A stretch of 64,000 nucleotides of DNA from a virus. Of this stretch, positions 50,688 through 59,635 are shown piece by piece. The DNA is taken from positions 1 through 64,000 of the IMG/VR virus record IMGVR_UViG_3300027736_000035; one strand, 5' to 3'. Positions within the stretch are counted from its first letter, which is position 1. Each line of letters opens with the position of its first letter. The translations under genes and the position numbers were made by a program. The notes beneath the pieces were generated by a model. The model was not told the origin of the DNA and did no database searches. It saw only the letters and a program-made list of their open reading frames with translations.

Positions 50688-51529
50688 CGACCGGTGCATT
50701 GATATTTGCATTCAACAATGAAAAAACAGACTATGTGGCCTTGGCTGCATGGTCAGCTGCCAACATACATAGACATCTTGACATTCCGGTGGCTGTGGTC
50801 ACAGATAACGAACATCATACTGCACTCGCAGCATTTGATCAGGTGATCTTTGCCGAACCTTCCGCAGGTGGAACCAGGAACTTTGAAGACTATAAGGCTA
50901 CTGTGACCTGGCACAACGCCGGTAGGCCCGATGCATACAATCTCACACCCTGGGATAATACTCTATTGTTAGACGCAGATTATGTGGTGGCCAGTGATCA
51001 ATTGCGCCATGCTTGTACAAATGGCAGAGATTTACAAGCCCACTCAAGATCAACAGACGTGCATAACAATCAAAACTCTGATCAGTTTGGTAATTTTGCC
51101 ATGAGCATGCATTGGGCCACAGTAGTACAATTTCGTAAATGCACCCAGGCTCAATACACGTTTGAGTGCATGAATATGATCAAAGACAATTGGCAGCACT
51201 ACAGAGATATCTATCATATTCACAGCAGCACATACCGCAACGACTACTCGCTAAGTATAGCAATAAACATTGTGAATGGTCATGTGCCGCACACCAGCAA
51301 CCACTCAATTCATGGGTCATTGTTAAATGTGTATCCTGGTGATACGCTAACACAACTACACGAAGATTGCTATCGTGTGGCCTGGACTGATTCAAACAGC
51401 AAAAAACATCATGTGGATTTGGCAAATCAGGATTTACATGCCATGGGCAAAAGAGATTTAGAGGTCATAGTTGAAAGTCATAGAAGAGCAAGGCTATTTG
51501 ATAACAGCCTGGAACTCAGCCACAGTTGA
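50684..51529 (+). CDS. Glycosyltransferase-like protein (GT-A, LLLDADYV motif)
   Basis: 281 residues. P-V-A-V-V-T-D-N-E is an early Rossmann-like strand and loop, and N-T-L-L-L-D-A-D-Y-V-V (about 91-101) gives the D-x-D motif that binds metal and nucleotide sugar in GT-A enzymes. The arrangement resembles GT8-type transferases. A His-rich C-terminal half follows. It overlaps the next gene by 59 bases. Likely part of a glycan-modifying pathway; sugar and acceptor are unknown. Confidence 0.6.
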   Translation: MTTGALIFAFNNEKTDYVALAAWSAANIHRHLDIPVAVVTDNEHHTALAAFDQVIFAEPSAGGTRNFEDYKATVTWHNAGRPDAYNLTPWDNTLLLDADYVVASDQLRHACTNGRDLQAHSRSTDVHNNQNSDQFGNFAMSMHWATVVQFRKCTQAQYTFECMNMIKDNWQHYRDIYHIHSSTYRNDYSLSIAINIVNGHVPHTSNHSIHGSLLNVYPGDTLTQLHEDCYRVAWTDSNSKKHHVDLANQDLHAMGKRDLEVIVESHRRARLFDNSLELSHS

Positions 51530-52232
51530 TTACGTCAACTGCGCGAGATCATTGGTTCAAACATTAAAACACTGGCATCCGGATGCCAAGGTGTGTTTGG
51601 TCACGGATACAGATGTCAATGACTCAATGTTTGATCATGTACGAGTGATCACACGTGCCAATCTTCATAATGCCTATGCTGATGACTGGCAAGTGTTTTA
51701 TCAATCTCCGTTTCGTGAAACCATCAAACTGGAAGCAGACATGTGGATTACCAGTTCAATTGATCACTGGTGGAATATGTTTCGCAAACGTGATCTGGTG
51801 ATCAGCACAGGTTGCAGAAACTGGCAAGACCAATCTAGTACAGCAAGGCATTATCGTAAAATATTTGATGCCAATCATTTGCCTGACGTGTACAATGCTG
51901 TCACGTACTGGAGATTGAGTATCACGGCAAAAGAATTTTTTGATCTGACACGCAACATATTTGAGCACTGGACCGAATACCGCAAGCTATTGAAATTTCC
52001 AGATGAGACAGCATCAACAGATTTGGTCTACGCCATGGCAGCACAGATCATCGGACCTGAACTGGTAACTTTACCATTTGCTACATATCCCAAAATAGTT
52101 CACATGAAACGGCATCATGCTGGTACACAAACAGAAAATTGGAAAAAAGAACTGATTTGGGAATGGGATAACAGCAGTTTACGTGTTCAGACTTTGACAC
52201 AATCGGGAGCATTTCATTACCATGTCAAATGA
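51471..52232 (+). CDS. Glycosyltransferase-like protein, TTG start
   Basis: 253 residues. No ATG lies in the first third; TTG at 51471 is preceded by GAGGT (51461-51465) at 5 bases and is taken as the start, making a 59-base overlap with the upstream gene. L-I-T-A-W-N-S-A-T-V-D-Y-V and V-C-L-V-T-D-T-D-V-N look like the nucleotide-sugar fold, and K-L-E-A-D-M-W-I-T (about 83-91) is a D-x-D variant (E-A-D). Sequence style resembles the 50684 protein, so both may derive from an old duplication. Substrate unknown. Confidence 0.58.
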   Translation: MKVIEEQGYLITAWNSATVDYVNCARSLVQTLKHWHPDAKVCLVTDTDVNDSMFDHVRVITRANLHNAYADDWQVFYQSPFRETIKLEADMWITSSIDHWWNMFRKRDLVISTGCRNWQDQSSTARHYRKIFDANHLPDVYNAVTYWRLSITAKEFFDLTRNIFEHWTEYRKLLKFPDETASTDLVYAMAAQIIGPELVTLPFATYPKIVHMKRHHAGTQTENWKKELIWEWDNSSLRVQTLTQSGAFHYHVK

Positions 52233-52572
52233 ACCCGTAACTGAACAAGAGTTTTGGAGTATACTGGCAGCCATGCCCGAACCTCTACCAGTTTTCTTTA
52301 GACTGTATCATGATGATCGCGGGCGCGCATTATTCTACAGCATGGAGGATGTTCCAGGTACATACATTGAAATTGATGCAGAAACTTTTGCACTACAGTC
52401 CACAAACGTCAGAGTACGAGATGGCTGTCTGGTTGAGGTGACCTGGGTCACTAGTGAAAAACTGCAACCAACGGAAACTGGTACATGTTGCCACCCCACG
52501 GACATAACTGTAGTGGTTTCGCCTAACAATCCGCACATCAAATGGAGCAAACAAACACATGAACAAAATTGA
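52222..52572 (+). CDS. Hypothetical protein
   Basis: 116 residues, overlapping the genes on both sides by 11 and 14 bases. Strands F-F-R-L-Y-H-D-D-R-G-R-A-L-F-Y-S and V-R-D-G-C-L-V-E-V suggest a small beta domain. G-T-C-C-H-P-T-D (about 88-95) is notable for the Cys-Cys-His combination. No family recognised. Its position inside a glycosyltransferase-like run suggests a supporting role. Confidence 0.55.
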   Translation: MSNEPVTEQEFWSILAAMPEPLPVFFRLYHDDRGRALFYSMEDVPGTYIEIDAETFALQSTNVRVRDGCLVEVTWVTSEKLQPTETGTCCHPTDITVVVSPNNPHIKWSKQTHEQN

Positions 52573-53482
52573 CACAGCAGACTTGGACTGCATTTATCTC
52601 ACCTATGACGAACCACAACGAGAAGAATTTTGGGTAAAGATCAAAAACATGATTCCATGGGCCAAACGTGTGGATGGTGTCCGCGGGTCTGATGCAGCAC
52701 ACAAAGCCGCTGCTGCTGCCAGTGACACAGAACGTTTTATTTTGATTGATGGCGACAACTTGCCTTCTGCAGATTTTTTCAACAAAACATTGGAATTGCC
52801 CACAGCTGACTACGAGCAAGCAGTGTTCCGCTGGCGCGCTAGGAATCATGTGAACGGACTCATGTATGGCAATGGTGGCATCAGTAGTTGGACACGTGAA
52901 TTTGCAAATGCCATGCGTACACACGAAGCCACTGATGGACGTACAGAAACACAAGTTGAGTTTTGTTTTGATCCCTTGTACTGGGCCATGCACGACTGCT
53001 ACAGCACCACGTACCCAGCACAGTCGCCATTCCATGCTTGGCGTGCTGGCTTTCGTGAAGGGGTTAAGATGTGCTTGAACAAAGGTGCAAAACCCACTGT
53101 AGAAGAATTTAAGAATCAAGTGCTAAGAAATCTTGATCACTTGACCATATGGCACAACATTGGTGCAGATGTTGAAAACGGAGAATGGTGTATGGCCGGT
53201 GCCAGACAAGGCACATACATGACCATGCTGACCAACTGGGATTATAAGCTGGTTCAAGATTTTGATGCGTTAGCTAAAATTTGGGAAACCGTGAAAGATG
53301 TCCAACCACGCATACTAAGTAATCAGTTAGGTCCTGAGATTGGTACTCAATTGGACTTGCCAATGGCCATCTTAGAGGCTGAACAGAGTGCATTTTTCAA
53401 ATATCATTATCGCAGCAATTGGCACAACCGTGGTGCAATGGTCAGAGAGATAGATGTGATCCGACAACAAGAGGGCTGGTGA
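52559..53482 (+). CDS. Glycosyltransferase-like protein (LIDGDN motif)
   Basis: 307 residues. I-Y-L-T-Y-D-E-P, then W-A-K-R-V-D-G-V-R-G-S-D-A-A-H-K-A-A, then R-F-I-L-I-D-G-D-N (about 59-67) follow the GT-A layout with D-G-D as the metal-binding motif. Y-G-N-G-G-I-S-S-W and F-R-E-G-V-K-M-C-L-N are further characteristic segments seen in phage proteins of this type. N-I-G-A-D-V-E-N-G-E-W near 200 may be acceptor-binding. The stop overlaps the next start (TGATG). Confidence 0.65.
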   Translation: MNKIDTADLDCIYLTYDEPQREEFWVKIKNMIPWAKRVDGVRGSDAAHKAAAAASDTERFILIDGDNLPSADFFNKTLELPTADYEQAVFRWRARNHVNGLMYGNGGISSWTREFANAMRTHEATDGRTETQVEFCFDPLYWAMHDCYSTTYPAQSPFHAWRAGFREGVKMCLNKGAKPTVEEFKNQVLRNLDHLTIWHNIGADVENGEWCMAGARQGTYMTMLTNWDYKLVQDFDALAKIWETVKDVQPRILSNQLGPEIGTQLDLPMAILEAEQSAFFKYHYRSNWHNRGAMVREIDVIRQQEGW

Positions 53483-54417
53483 TGTATCCCTTGGGGTGTA
53501 CCAGTGATCGTCTTTGGGATGTGCCGGGGTTGATACAATATCTTGCACAAAATCAACATAAATCAATTTCCATTGATGTTCAACCAGAAGCTATCTGTTT
53601 GTATAGTCTTGGTTTTTATAAAATATTAGATTGTTTTAATTTTGAATCAGTGACTATACATACCTGGAACCCTTTTGAAAAACATTTGCAATATACGATC
53701 AAGTACAAAGGTGACAACTTTTGGTTTGATCGCCAGGCTGATATAACAGTCTCACAATGTGAATATACCGGAAACAAAACTTTTTTGTGTTTGTATCATC
53801 GTCCCACTGCTGGTCGCCTGGCATTGGCTGGATATTTGCACAAACACCATGCAGCATCTAGCCTGATCCATTTTAGCACAGATACAGATGATGATAGTCT
53901 TATTCAATTTGAATTTGACAAGTTGTTGTCGTGGCATTTGCCCAGCTTGGAAAACGCATCCAAGCTACTGCCTACCTTGCCTATTTTATTATCCCCTCGA
54001 GATCAGTATACCGGATCATTGGGATATTTTTATACTGATCCGTTGACTGAACTGTATAGAGAAATATTAATTGACGTTGTGGTTGAGAGTCATGTTGCTG
54101 GCAATACATTTTTCCCTACAGAAAAAACCGTGAGGCCCATGTTGTTGGGTAAACCATTTTTGGTATTCGCCAGTTGTAATTATTTGGTATATCTAAGACA
54201 GATGGGATTTAGAACATTTTCCGACTTCTGGTCCGAAGATTACGACGGGCATGAAGGCAAAGAAAGACTGATAAGAATGTTGTCGGTGCTGGATACCATA
54301 GCCGCAATGACTGCATCACAGCGTGAAGCAATGTACTGGGATCTTCAATACACGTTGCAGCACAATCAAAATATATTGAAACAGCGCAAGTGGTCTAATA
54401 ACATAAAATTAATATGA
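53482..54417 (+). CDS. EKT-motif family protein 1 (glycosyltransferase-like, GT-B type)
   Basis: 311 residues from ATG 53482; the frame is open upstream but that part overlaps the preceding gene. F-F-P-T-E-K-T-V-R-P-M-L-L-G-K-P-F-L-V-F (about 213-232), then Y-L-R-Q-M-G-F-R-T-F-S-D-F-W, is the shared signature of four genes in this operon. It resembles the T-E-K-x-W-x-x-x-x-x-G-x-x-P-V-V motif of GT10-type (fucosyltransferase/exostosin) enzymes. An F-L-C-L-Y-H-R-P-T-A segment takes the place of N-Y-N-R-K-P in the others. Overlaps the radical SAM gene by 4 bases. Confidence 0.55.
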   Translation: MYPLGCTSDRLWDVPGLIQYLAQNQHKSISIDVQPEAICLYSLGFYKILDCFNFESVTIHTWNPFEKHLQYTIKYKGDNFWFDRQADITVSQCEYTGNKTFLCLYHRPTAGRLALAGYLHKHHAASSLIHFSTDTDDDSLIQFEFDKLLSWHLPSLENASKLLPTLPILLSPRDQYTGSLGYFYTDPLTELYREILIDVVVESHVAGNTFFPTEKTVRPMLLGKPFLVFASCNYLVYLRQMGFRTFSDFWSEDYDGHEGKERLIRMLSVLDTIAAMTASQREAMYWDLQYTLQHNQNILKQRKWSNNIKLI

Positions 54418-55790
54418 TTGAAAAAAGCAAATTCTTATTTTCGGCCGAGCAGATGCACAAAGATCTCGGTCCAGCACTGTGTTTGGCCAAGTGGAAACAG
54501 GTCAGCTTGCATCTCACTACAGGTCTAAACAACAGTTGCTATCATCCGCCATTGCATGCAATTGATCCTGCTGCGATAGAGATTAATCCTTCTGCTCTAC
54601 ATAATACTGCTCATAAAAAAGCACAGCGTAAAATAATGCTACAGCAAGAACGTCCCGACGAATGCTCTTACTGCTGGAACATGGAAGACCTGGGCAAACT
54701 GAGCGATCGACATTACCGATCAGGCGAGCCCTGGGCAGCCGTAGATTTTGAAAAGATAAAAAACTCAACCGGAGAAGAAGATGTCGTACCGTCATATGTG
54801 GAAGTCAATTTTAACAATGCCTGCAACCTTAAATGCAGCTATTGCAGTCCGCAGTTCAGCTCTAGTTGGCAGCAAGAAGTGGAACGTCATGGGGCATTTC
54901 CTACTTTGGTTCCTCATAACGCTCCTGAGCATTTTAGCGGCCATCGCAGGCCTATCCCTGCCCGTGATCACAACCCTTATGTAGAAGCATTCTGGGCATG
55001 GTGGCCCTCATTGTATCCTGAACTCAAACACTTCCGCATGACCGGCGGTGAACCACTCATGGATCGCAACACCTATCGAGTGTTTGACTATGTGTTGGAG
55101 CATCCTAAAAATGATCTGCACTTGGCTGTGACATCAAACTTCAGTGTGGAACCTGAACTGTCAAAAAAATACTTTGATTATGTTCAACGCTTATGCGACA
55201 CTGACATCGAACATTTCATGCAGTATGTGAGCCTTGACTCGGGCATAGGTCCGCAAGCAGAATACATTCGACATGGATTAGATTTTGATCGTTTAGCACA
55301 CAATGTAGAAACATATCTAAGAGATATTCCATATCGTAACAGTCTTACATTTATTGTGACAATGAACAATTTATCAGTCACTGGATTCCTGCCATTGATG
55401 AAGTGGATTTTAGAACTACGACGCCAACATAGTAAAACATATCAGCGTGTATGGTTTGATACACCTGTGCTAAGACAACCTGCCTGGCAAAGCCTACAAA
55501 TTCTGCCTGAGAGCTATGCAGCAAATCTAGAACAGGCACGAGACTTTATGTTGGCCAATCTAGAAACTGAATTGGATCCGTTCCATGGATTTAAAGACTA
55601 TGAAGTGCAACGACTAGAACGTGATATAGCATGGATGCGATCAGATTCAAATACAAGTTCCAAACGGCATTTAGCAGATTTCTATAGATTTTTCACGGAG
55701 CATGATCGACGTCGCGGAACAGACTTCTCGAAGGCATTTCCTGAAATGCGAGTCTGGTGGGATGAGTGCAAGTATTGGGGCAAGCAGTAG
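54414..55790 (+). CDS. Radical SAM protein with N-terminal Cys/CxHPP cluster (class B)
   Basis: 458 residues. C-N-L-K-C-S-Y-C (Cys137, 141, 144) is the SAM-cleaving cluster and T-G-G-E-P-L-M-D (about 213-220) the SAM-binding GGEP. Ahead of the core are Cys23 (C-L-A-K-W), S-C-Y-H-P-P-L-H-A-I-D (Cys42) and C-S-Y-C-W (Cys84/Cys87), likely auxiliary-cluster ligands. The gene at 59632 shares all of these, including the C-x-H-P-P-x-H-A-I-D motif. Overlaps the EKT-family gene before it by 4 bases; the same pairing occurs at 58580/59632. Substrate unknown. Confidence 0.85.
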   Translation: MIEKSKFLFSAEQMHKDLGPALCLAKWKQVSLHLTTGLNNSCYHPPLHAIDPAAIEINPSALHNTAHKKAQRKIMLQQERPDECSYCWNMEDLGKLSDRHYRSGEPWAAVDFEKIKNSTGEEDVVPSYVEVNFNNACNLKCSYCSPQFSSSWQQEVERHGAFPTLVPHNAPEHFSGHRRPIPARDHNPYVEAFWAWWPSLYPELKHFRMTGGEPLMDRNTYRVFDYVLEHPKNDLHLAVTSNFSVEPELSKKYFDYVQRLCDTDIEHFMQYVSLDSGIGPQAEYIRHGLDFDRLAHNVETYLRDIPYRNSLTFIVTMNNLSVTGFLPLMKWILELRRQHSKTYQRVWFDTPVLRQPAWQSLQILPESYAANLEQARDFMLANLETELDPFHGFKDYEVQRLERDIAWMRSDSNTSSKRHLADFYRFFTEHDRRRGTDFSKAFPEMRVWWDECKYWGKQ

Positions 55791-55791
55791 C

Positions 55792-56832
55792 ATGACAACT
55801 GAGTTTGTTGGGACTACCTTTCCGCCCTCTAGCGATTGGCACACTGATGAAAAAAATCTAATAAAAAATATACACGATCAAATTGATTGTGCATTTCCTA
55901 ACAGTCAAAATTTGTTTATAAACACCACATGGTTTGGTCCACAATTTGGCAATGCACTATGGCACAGGTATCAACACACTATATCGCAGAAACAATTTGA
56001 TCGAGTGTTCATGTTGGCAGCAGTTGACCCGGTGTTTTTAAATAGTGATCAGATTTCTCACATGCAGGTAGAAACCAGAGCCAAGATATATCTGTTGGGA
56101 AATTTTGACACTGAGTACTACTTTAATTTTTTTTCACAGGTGATACCTAAATATTTTGTATCCTACACGGAGCAACAGTTGCATCTTAGAAAATCAAAAT
56201 ACTTGTATATAAATTACAATCGTAAACCAAGAGACCACAGGTCGGCACTGGTAAATCAATTGATTGATGAAGATTTACTCAAATACGGAGTTGTCACACT
56301 AGGCAAACCAAATAGCATATACAGTAAAGAAACATTGCCAAAACAGCATTTAAATCTAAATGAAACACCCCAAGATGCTGTTGGTAATTGGGGAATGAAT
56401 ATGGAGTTTGGTATTCCTCACGACATACATAGCCTGGGCAATTTAACCATATGGCAACAGCATTTTTTAAACATAGTAGGGGAGACTGAATTCTTTCCCT
56501 GGGACAACATGTTTATCAGTGAAAAAACATGGAAACCCATCCTGGGACTCAGACCATTTGTGATCAATGGACAGACAAAGATATATAAATATTTGCGTGA
56601 TCAAGGATTCCAGACATTCAACCATTATTGGCCGCAGGTTGATGTAGAAGGTGCTACCGAGCTTGAAGTACATGACACCATAGTACAAGTGATTAAATAT
56701 TTGCAAGAGCTCAACCCCGCTGATTTACAAAATATGTATCAACGCATGTGGCCAGCATTGACACACAATCGCAACAGATTTTGGGAATTTGCAAAAGAAC
56801 AAAAATACAAAATAGAAAATCTATTTAAATGA
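55792..56832 (+). CDS. EKTWKP-motif family protein 2 (glycosyltransferase-like)
   Basis: 346 residues from ATG 55792, one base after the radical SAM stop. Y-I-N-Y-N-R-K-P-R-D-H-R (about 139-150) and I-S-E-K-T-W-K-P-I-L-G-L-R-P-F-V-I (about 242-258), then Y-L-R-D-Q-G-F-Q-T-F-N-H-Y-W-P, are the family signatures. The nearest relative in the window is the 58580 protein, which also shares H-D-I/L-H/F-S-L-x-N. It overlaps the next gene by 4 bases. The glycosyltransferase reading rests on the GT10-like motif and neighbours only. Confidence 0.55.
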   Translation: MTTEFVGTTFPPSSDWHTDEKNLIKNIHDQIDCAFPNSQNLFINTTWFGPQFGNALWHRYQHTISQKQFDRVFMLAAVDPVFLNSDQISHMQVETRAKIYLLGNFDTEYYFNFFSQVIPKYFVSYTEQQLHLRKSKYLYINYNRKPRDHRSALVNQLIDEDLLKYGVVTLGKPNSIYSKETLPKQHLNLNETPQDAVGNWGMNMEFGIPHDIHSLGNLTIWQQHFLNIVGETEFFPWDNMFISEKTWKPILGLRPFVINGQTKIYKYLRDQGFQTFNHYWPQVDVEGATELEVHDTIVQVIKYLQELNPADLQNMYQRMWPALTHNRNRFWEFAKEQKYKIENLFK

Positions 56833-57500
56833 AACAGTACATGATCATATGCTGCGCCGGTGACGGTGGATCATTTCTGACCACCGTAGTTGCACAACTG
56901 CTCGGCTATCAAATCAAAGCAAAATTTAGCAACACCGGACATGCCCATGACATGGGCCGGGGAAATTGGCGCGGCGCCGAATCTTTATGCTTAATCGGCG
57001 ATAACTGGGAAATGAATTATCGTCCAGGTGCCAGGCTGTATACTTCGCATGTGATGCCATACAATTACATACAGCAAAACCCAGATGTTAAAATAATAAA
57101 GATCGACACTGCTCCTAAGGATTATAGAAAAGTCACCGAGTTATGTGTTTCCAAAGCCTGGCCAGACATGTGGACACCAGAAGAATATGCTAAATGGGTT
57201 GGACCCGACTATCCTCCATACCACAAAAGCAATGTAGAGCAAAGCAAATTAATTCGCAATGATTTGATCAATGATCTGGTAATAAACTACACAAAAAAAT
57301 GGCAAGATCACCATAGGTTTGTGCCGGTCCATCATGTAATTAATTTTAGAACTATCATGGGCATTGACAATATAGATTTAGTAGACAGCATTTGTGAGAT
57401 TGTGTCACAACCTGCCACATTAATCATAAGACAATATGTTGCCGAATATCAAAAAGTGAATCAATCATTGTATTTTAAAAATTATGTTAGGCAATCATAA
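56829..57500 (+). CDS. Small GG-motif (P-loop-like) protein
   Basis: 223 residues. It opens M-I-I-C-C-A-G-D-G-G-S-F-L-T-T-V-V-A-Q-L, a strand, Gly loop and helix like those of the proteins at 10542 and 62209. A D-T-A-P-K-D-Y-R-K segment near 95 could be a second nucleotide-binding strand. It lacks a Walker Lys, so it may bind a nucleotide such as PAPS differently or not at all. It lies between two EKTWKP genes (overlaps of 4 and 17 bases). Function unknown; sulfotransferase-like is the best guess. Confidence 0.5.
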   Translation: MKQYMIICCAGDGGSFLTTVVAQLLGYQIKAKFSNTGHAHDMGRGNWRGAESLCLIGDNWEMNYRPGARLYTSHVMPYNYIQQNPDVKIIKIDTAPKDYRKVTELCVSKAWPDMWTPEEYAKWVGPDYPPYHKSNVEQSKLIRNDLINDLVINYTKKWQDHHRFVPVHHVINFRTIMGIDNIDLVDSICEIVSQPATLIIRQYVAEYQKVNQSLYFKNYVRQS

Positions 57501-58632
57501 AATCATTGTGGATGAATGGGCTGAAGTTTGGGATCTTCTCAAACCCTATGCCGACGGCAGCTTCTGGCGCTGGAGTGATTTAACTCTTGACCCGTCAACT
57601 GTGTATATTGTTGGGCGAGTGGTGCTCAAAGAGAACTGGCAATCCATAACCGAATGGGCACACCAACATCCAGGAAAAATAGTGTTTTGCAACCCTGCTG
57701 AAGGATCCCAGACTATATTACTGCAACTGAAAAGATTAATGATTTCTGAGCAAATCAAATCAGGAGAAATATTGCTGTTGACATCAGGAGATCTTGAATC
57801 TGGATGGAATTATTGCAAGACTGATTGTTATTTTTCCAACATTGTTGAATATCTTGAAAATATCGGCGCACACGAATCGTGGCCACAGGTGTATCACAAA
57901 ACAAACAAGCCATACGACTTCTTGTTTTTGAACGGAAGATTGCGCCCACATCGAAAATATCTAATAGACCAACTACGCCAACAACAGTTGCTGGACCGAG
58001 CCTTGTGGACCAATCTTGGAGATCAAGTTGAAATGTCATGGACCAGCACACTAATAACCAATCAGACCGAGCCAGTTAGACTATTGCCCAAACAATATGA
58101 GATACCACGTGCATTGCCTAACATGGATTTGCTGCCAGTAGGATTTGTCAAACACCACTTGTTTGCAAACACCTGGGGCGATGCCATAGTTAATCCTGCG
58201 GCTTATGTGGATACATCGTTTTCATTGGTAACAGAAACCATATTTGACTATCCGCACACATTCCGCACAGAAAAAATCTGGAAACCCATGATCATGTGTC
58301 ATCCATTTGTGGTGGCTGCCAATCCGGGCTACTATCGCGACCTGCATAACGCAGGGTTTGAAACATTTGGCCACTTGATTGACGAATCGTTTGACCAGAT
58401 TGACGATCCTACAGATCGTGCCAATAGAGTGGTTGCAGTTGTGAAAGATATATGCTATAATGGTACTGAGTCTTTCTTAGAAGCTGCCAGAAACGCATGT
58501 AAATACAACTATCAGCAGCTTCGAGATCACAACACGCAACAACGTGCTGTTCTGCCAGATTCACTTGAGATTTATATAAATGCCAACACACACTATAGCC
58601 AGAACTTTTCCCACCAAGTGGGTGTACGGTGA
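57484..58632 (+). CDS. EKTWKP-motif family protein 3 (glycosyltransferase-like)
   Basis: 382 residues. F-L-F-L-N-G-R-L-R-P-H-R-K-Y-L (about 158-172) corresponds to the N-Y-N-R-K-P block, and R-T-E-K-I-W-K-P-M-I-M-C-H-P-F-V-V (about 261-277) with L-H-N-A-G-F-E-T-F-G to the C-terminal motif. The N-terminal half diverges strongly from the other members. It overlaps the preceding gene by 17 bases and the following one by up to 53. Probably a GT-B-like transferase. Confidence 0.55.
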   Translation: MLGNHKIIVDEWAEVWDLLKPYADGSFWRWSDLTLDPSTVYIVGRVVLKENWQSITEWAHQHPGKIVFCNPAEGSQTILLQLKRLMISEQIKSGEILLLTSGDLESGWNYCKTDCYFSNIVEYLENIGAHESWPQVYHKTNKPYDFLFLNGRLRPHRKYLIDQLRQQQLLDRALWTNLGDQVEMSWTSTLITNQTEPVRLLPKQYEIPRALPNMDLLPVGFVKHHLFANTWGDAIVNPAAYVDTSFSLVTETIFDYPHTFRTEKIWKPMIMCHPFVVAANPGYYRDLHNAGFETFGHLIDESFDQIDDPTDRANRVVAVVKDICYNGTESFLEAARNACKYNYQQLRDHNTQQRAVLPDSLEIYINANTHYSQNFSHQVGVR

Positions 58633-59635
58633 GTACGAAGAAAAAATACTACACAGTCTTTCAGCACAGATCGACAGTCGATTTCCTGATCAAAACAATT
58701 TAATTTTAAATTTTACCTGGCACGGGCCGTGGACTGATACCGAAGTTGACGACTATATCTCAACTGGCAAGAAGATTGATCAGTTGTTTATCGTGTGTAC
58801 TGTGGATGGATACCTAGGCACATTGGATCATTACATAAAACGTTTAAAAGACACTGTTGGAGTTTCCACTGTGCATTGGATAGGAAATTTTGAAAATAGT
58901 CCTTTTGAATTTAATTTTTTTGCTATAGTATGTAGAGATCATTTCAAGAAGTACAACACACAAGATCTAATACTGACTGATGTGAAACATGCGTTTGTGA
59001 GCTACAATCGCAAACCTTACCCACACCGATTAGAGTTTGTTCGAGAACTAGTGAATACCGGTTTAAACAATCATGGTGTGATAACAATGGGTCAAAGTTT
59101 TCCTGGAGAAGATCATGGATTATTCATGAGCATAGGAGAGCGTGAAGAAGACTATGTAAAATATGGGCATTGGTACGAGCCAGGAACAGAGTCAACCCCT
59201 CATGTGATTCCGCATGATCTTTTTAGCCTGCACAATTGGCCAGTGTGGCAACATCATTTTTTACATGTGACAGGAGCAACTATATTTCCTGATTATTTGC
59301 CAGTGTTTGTTAATCAGATACATTTCAAACCCATTATTGGACTGCGTCCATTCATAATAAATGGACAGAGCAAGCAAAGTGCGTATCTTAGAAAACACGG
59401 ATTCCGAACTTTTGAAAATTGGTTTCCTGACACAGAAGTCAATACCTCACCGCCTGAGGCAGCAGAACAAAGTAAAAATCAATTGGTCAAGACCTTGCAA
59501 AACTTAGTAAAATTGTCGCCTGCACAGATGCTAGACATGTATCAAAGCATGCTGCCTGATTTGTTACACAACCGTCAGCGTTGGTTTGAGTGGGCAGATG
59601 AGCAGGCGGCATTGGTAGAAAATATATTTCAATGA
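58580..59635 (+). CDS. EKTWKP-family protein 4, motif degenerate
   Basis: 351 residues from ATG 58580, with a 53-base overlap; a GTG at about 58619 would cut the overlap to 14 bases. V-S-Y-N-R-K-P-Y-P-H-R (about 136-146) is intact, but the signature block reads V-N-Q-I-H-F-K-P-I-I-G-L-R-P-F-I-I: the Glu-Lys-Thr is lost. It may thus be inactive, a partner subunit, or of changed specificity. Closest to the 55792 protein. It overlaps the radical SAM gene by 4 bases, repeating the family-1/radical SAM pairing at 53482/54414. Confidence 0.55.
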   Translation: MPTHTIARTFPTKWVYGEYEEKILHSLSAQIDSRFPDQNNLILNFTWHGPWTDTEVDDYISTGKKIDQLFIVCTVDGYLGTLDHYIKRLKDTVGVSTVHWIGNFENSPFEFNFFAIVCRDHFKKYNTQDLILTDVKHAFVSYNRKPYPHRLEFVRELVNTGLNNHGVITMGQSFPGEDHGLFMSIGEREEDYVKYGHWYEPGTESTPHVIPHDLFSLHNWPVWQHHFLHVTGATIFPDYLPVFVNQIHFKPIIGLRPFIINGQSKQSAYLRKHGFRTFENWFPDTEVNTSPPEAAEQSKNQLVKTLQNLVKLSPAQMLDMYQSMLPDLLHNRQRWFEWADEQAALVENIFQ

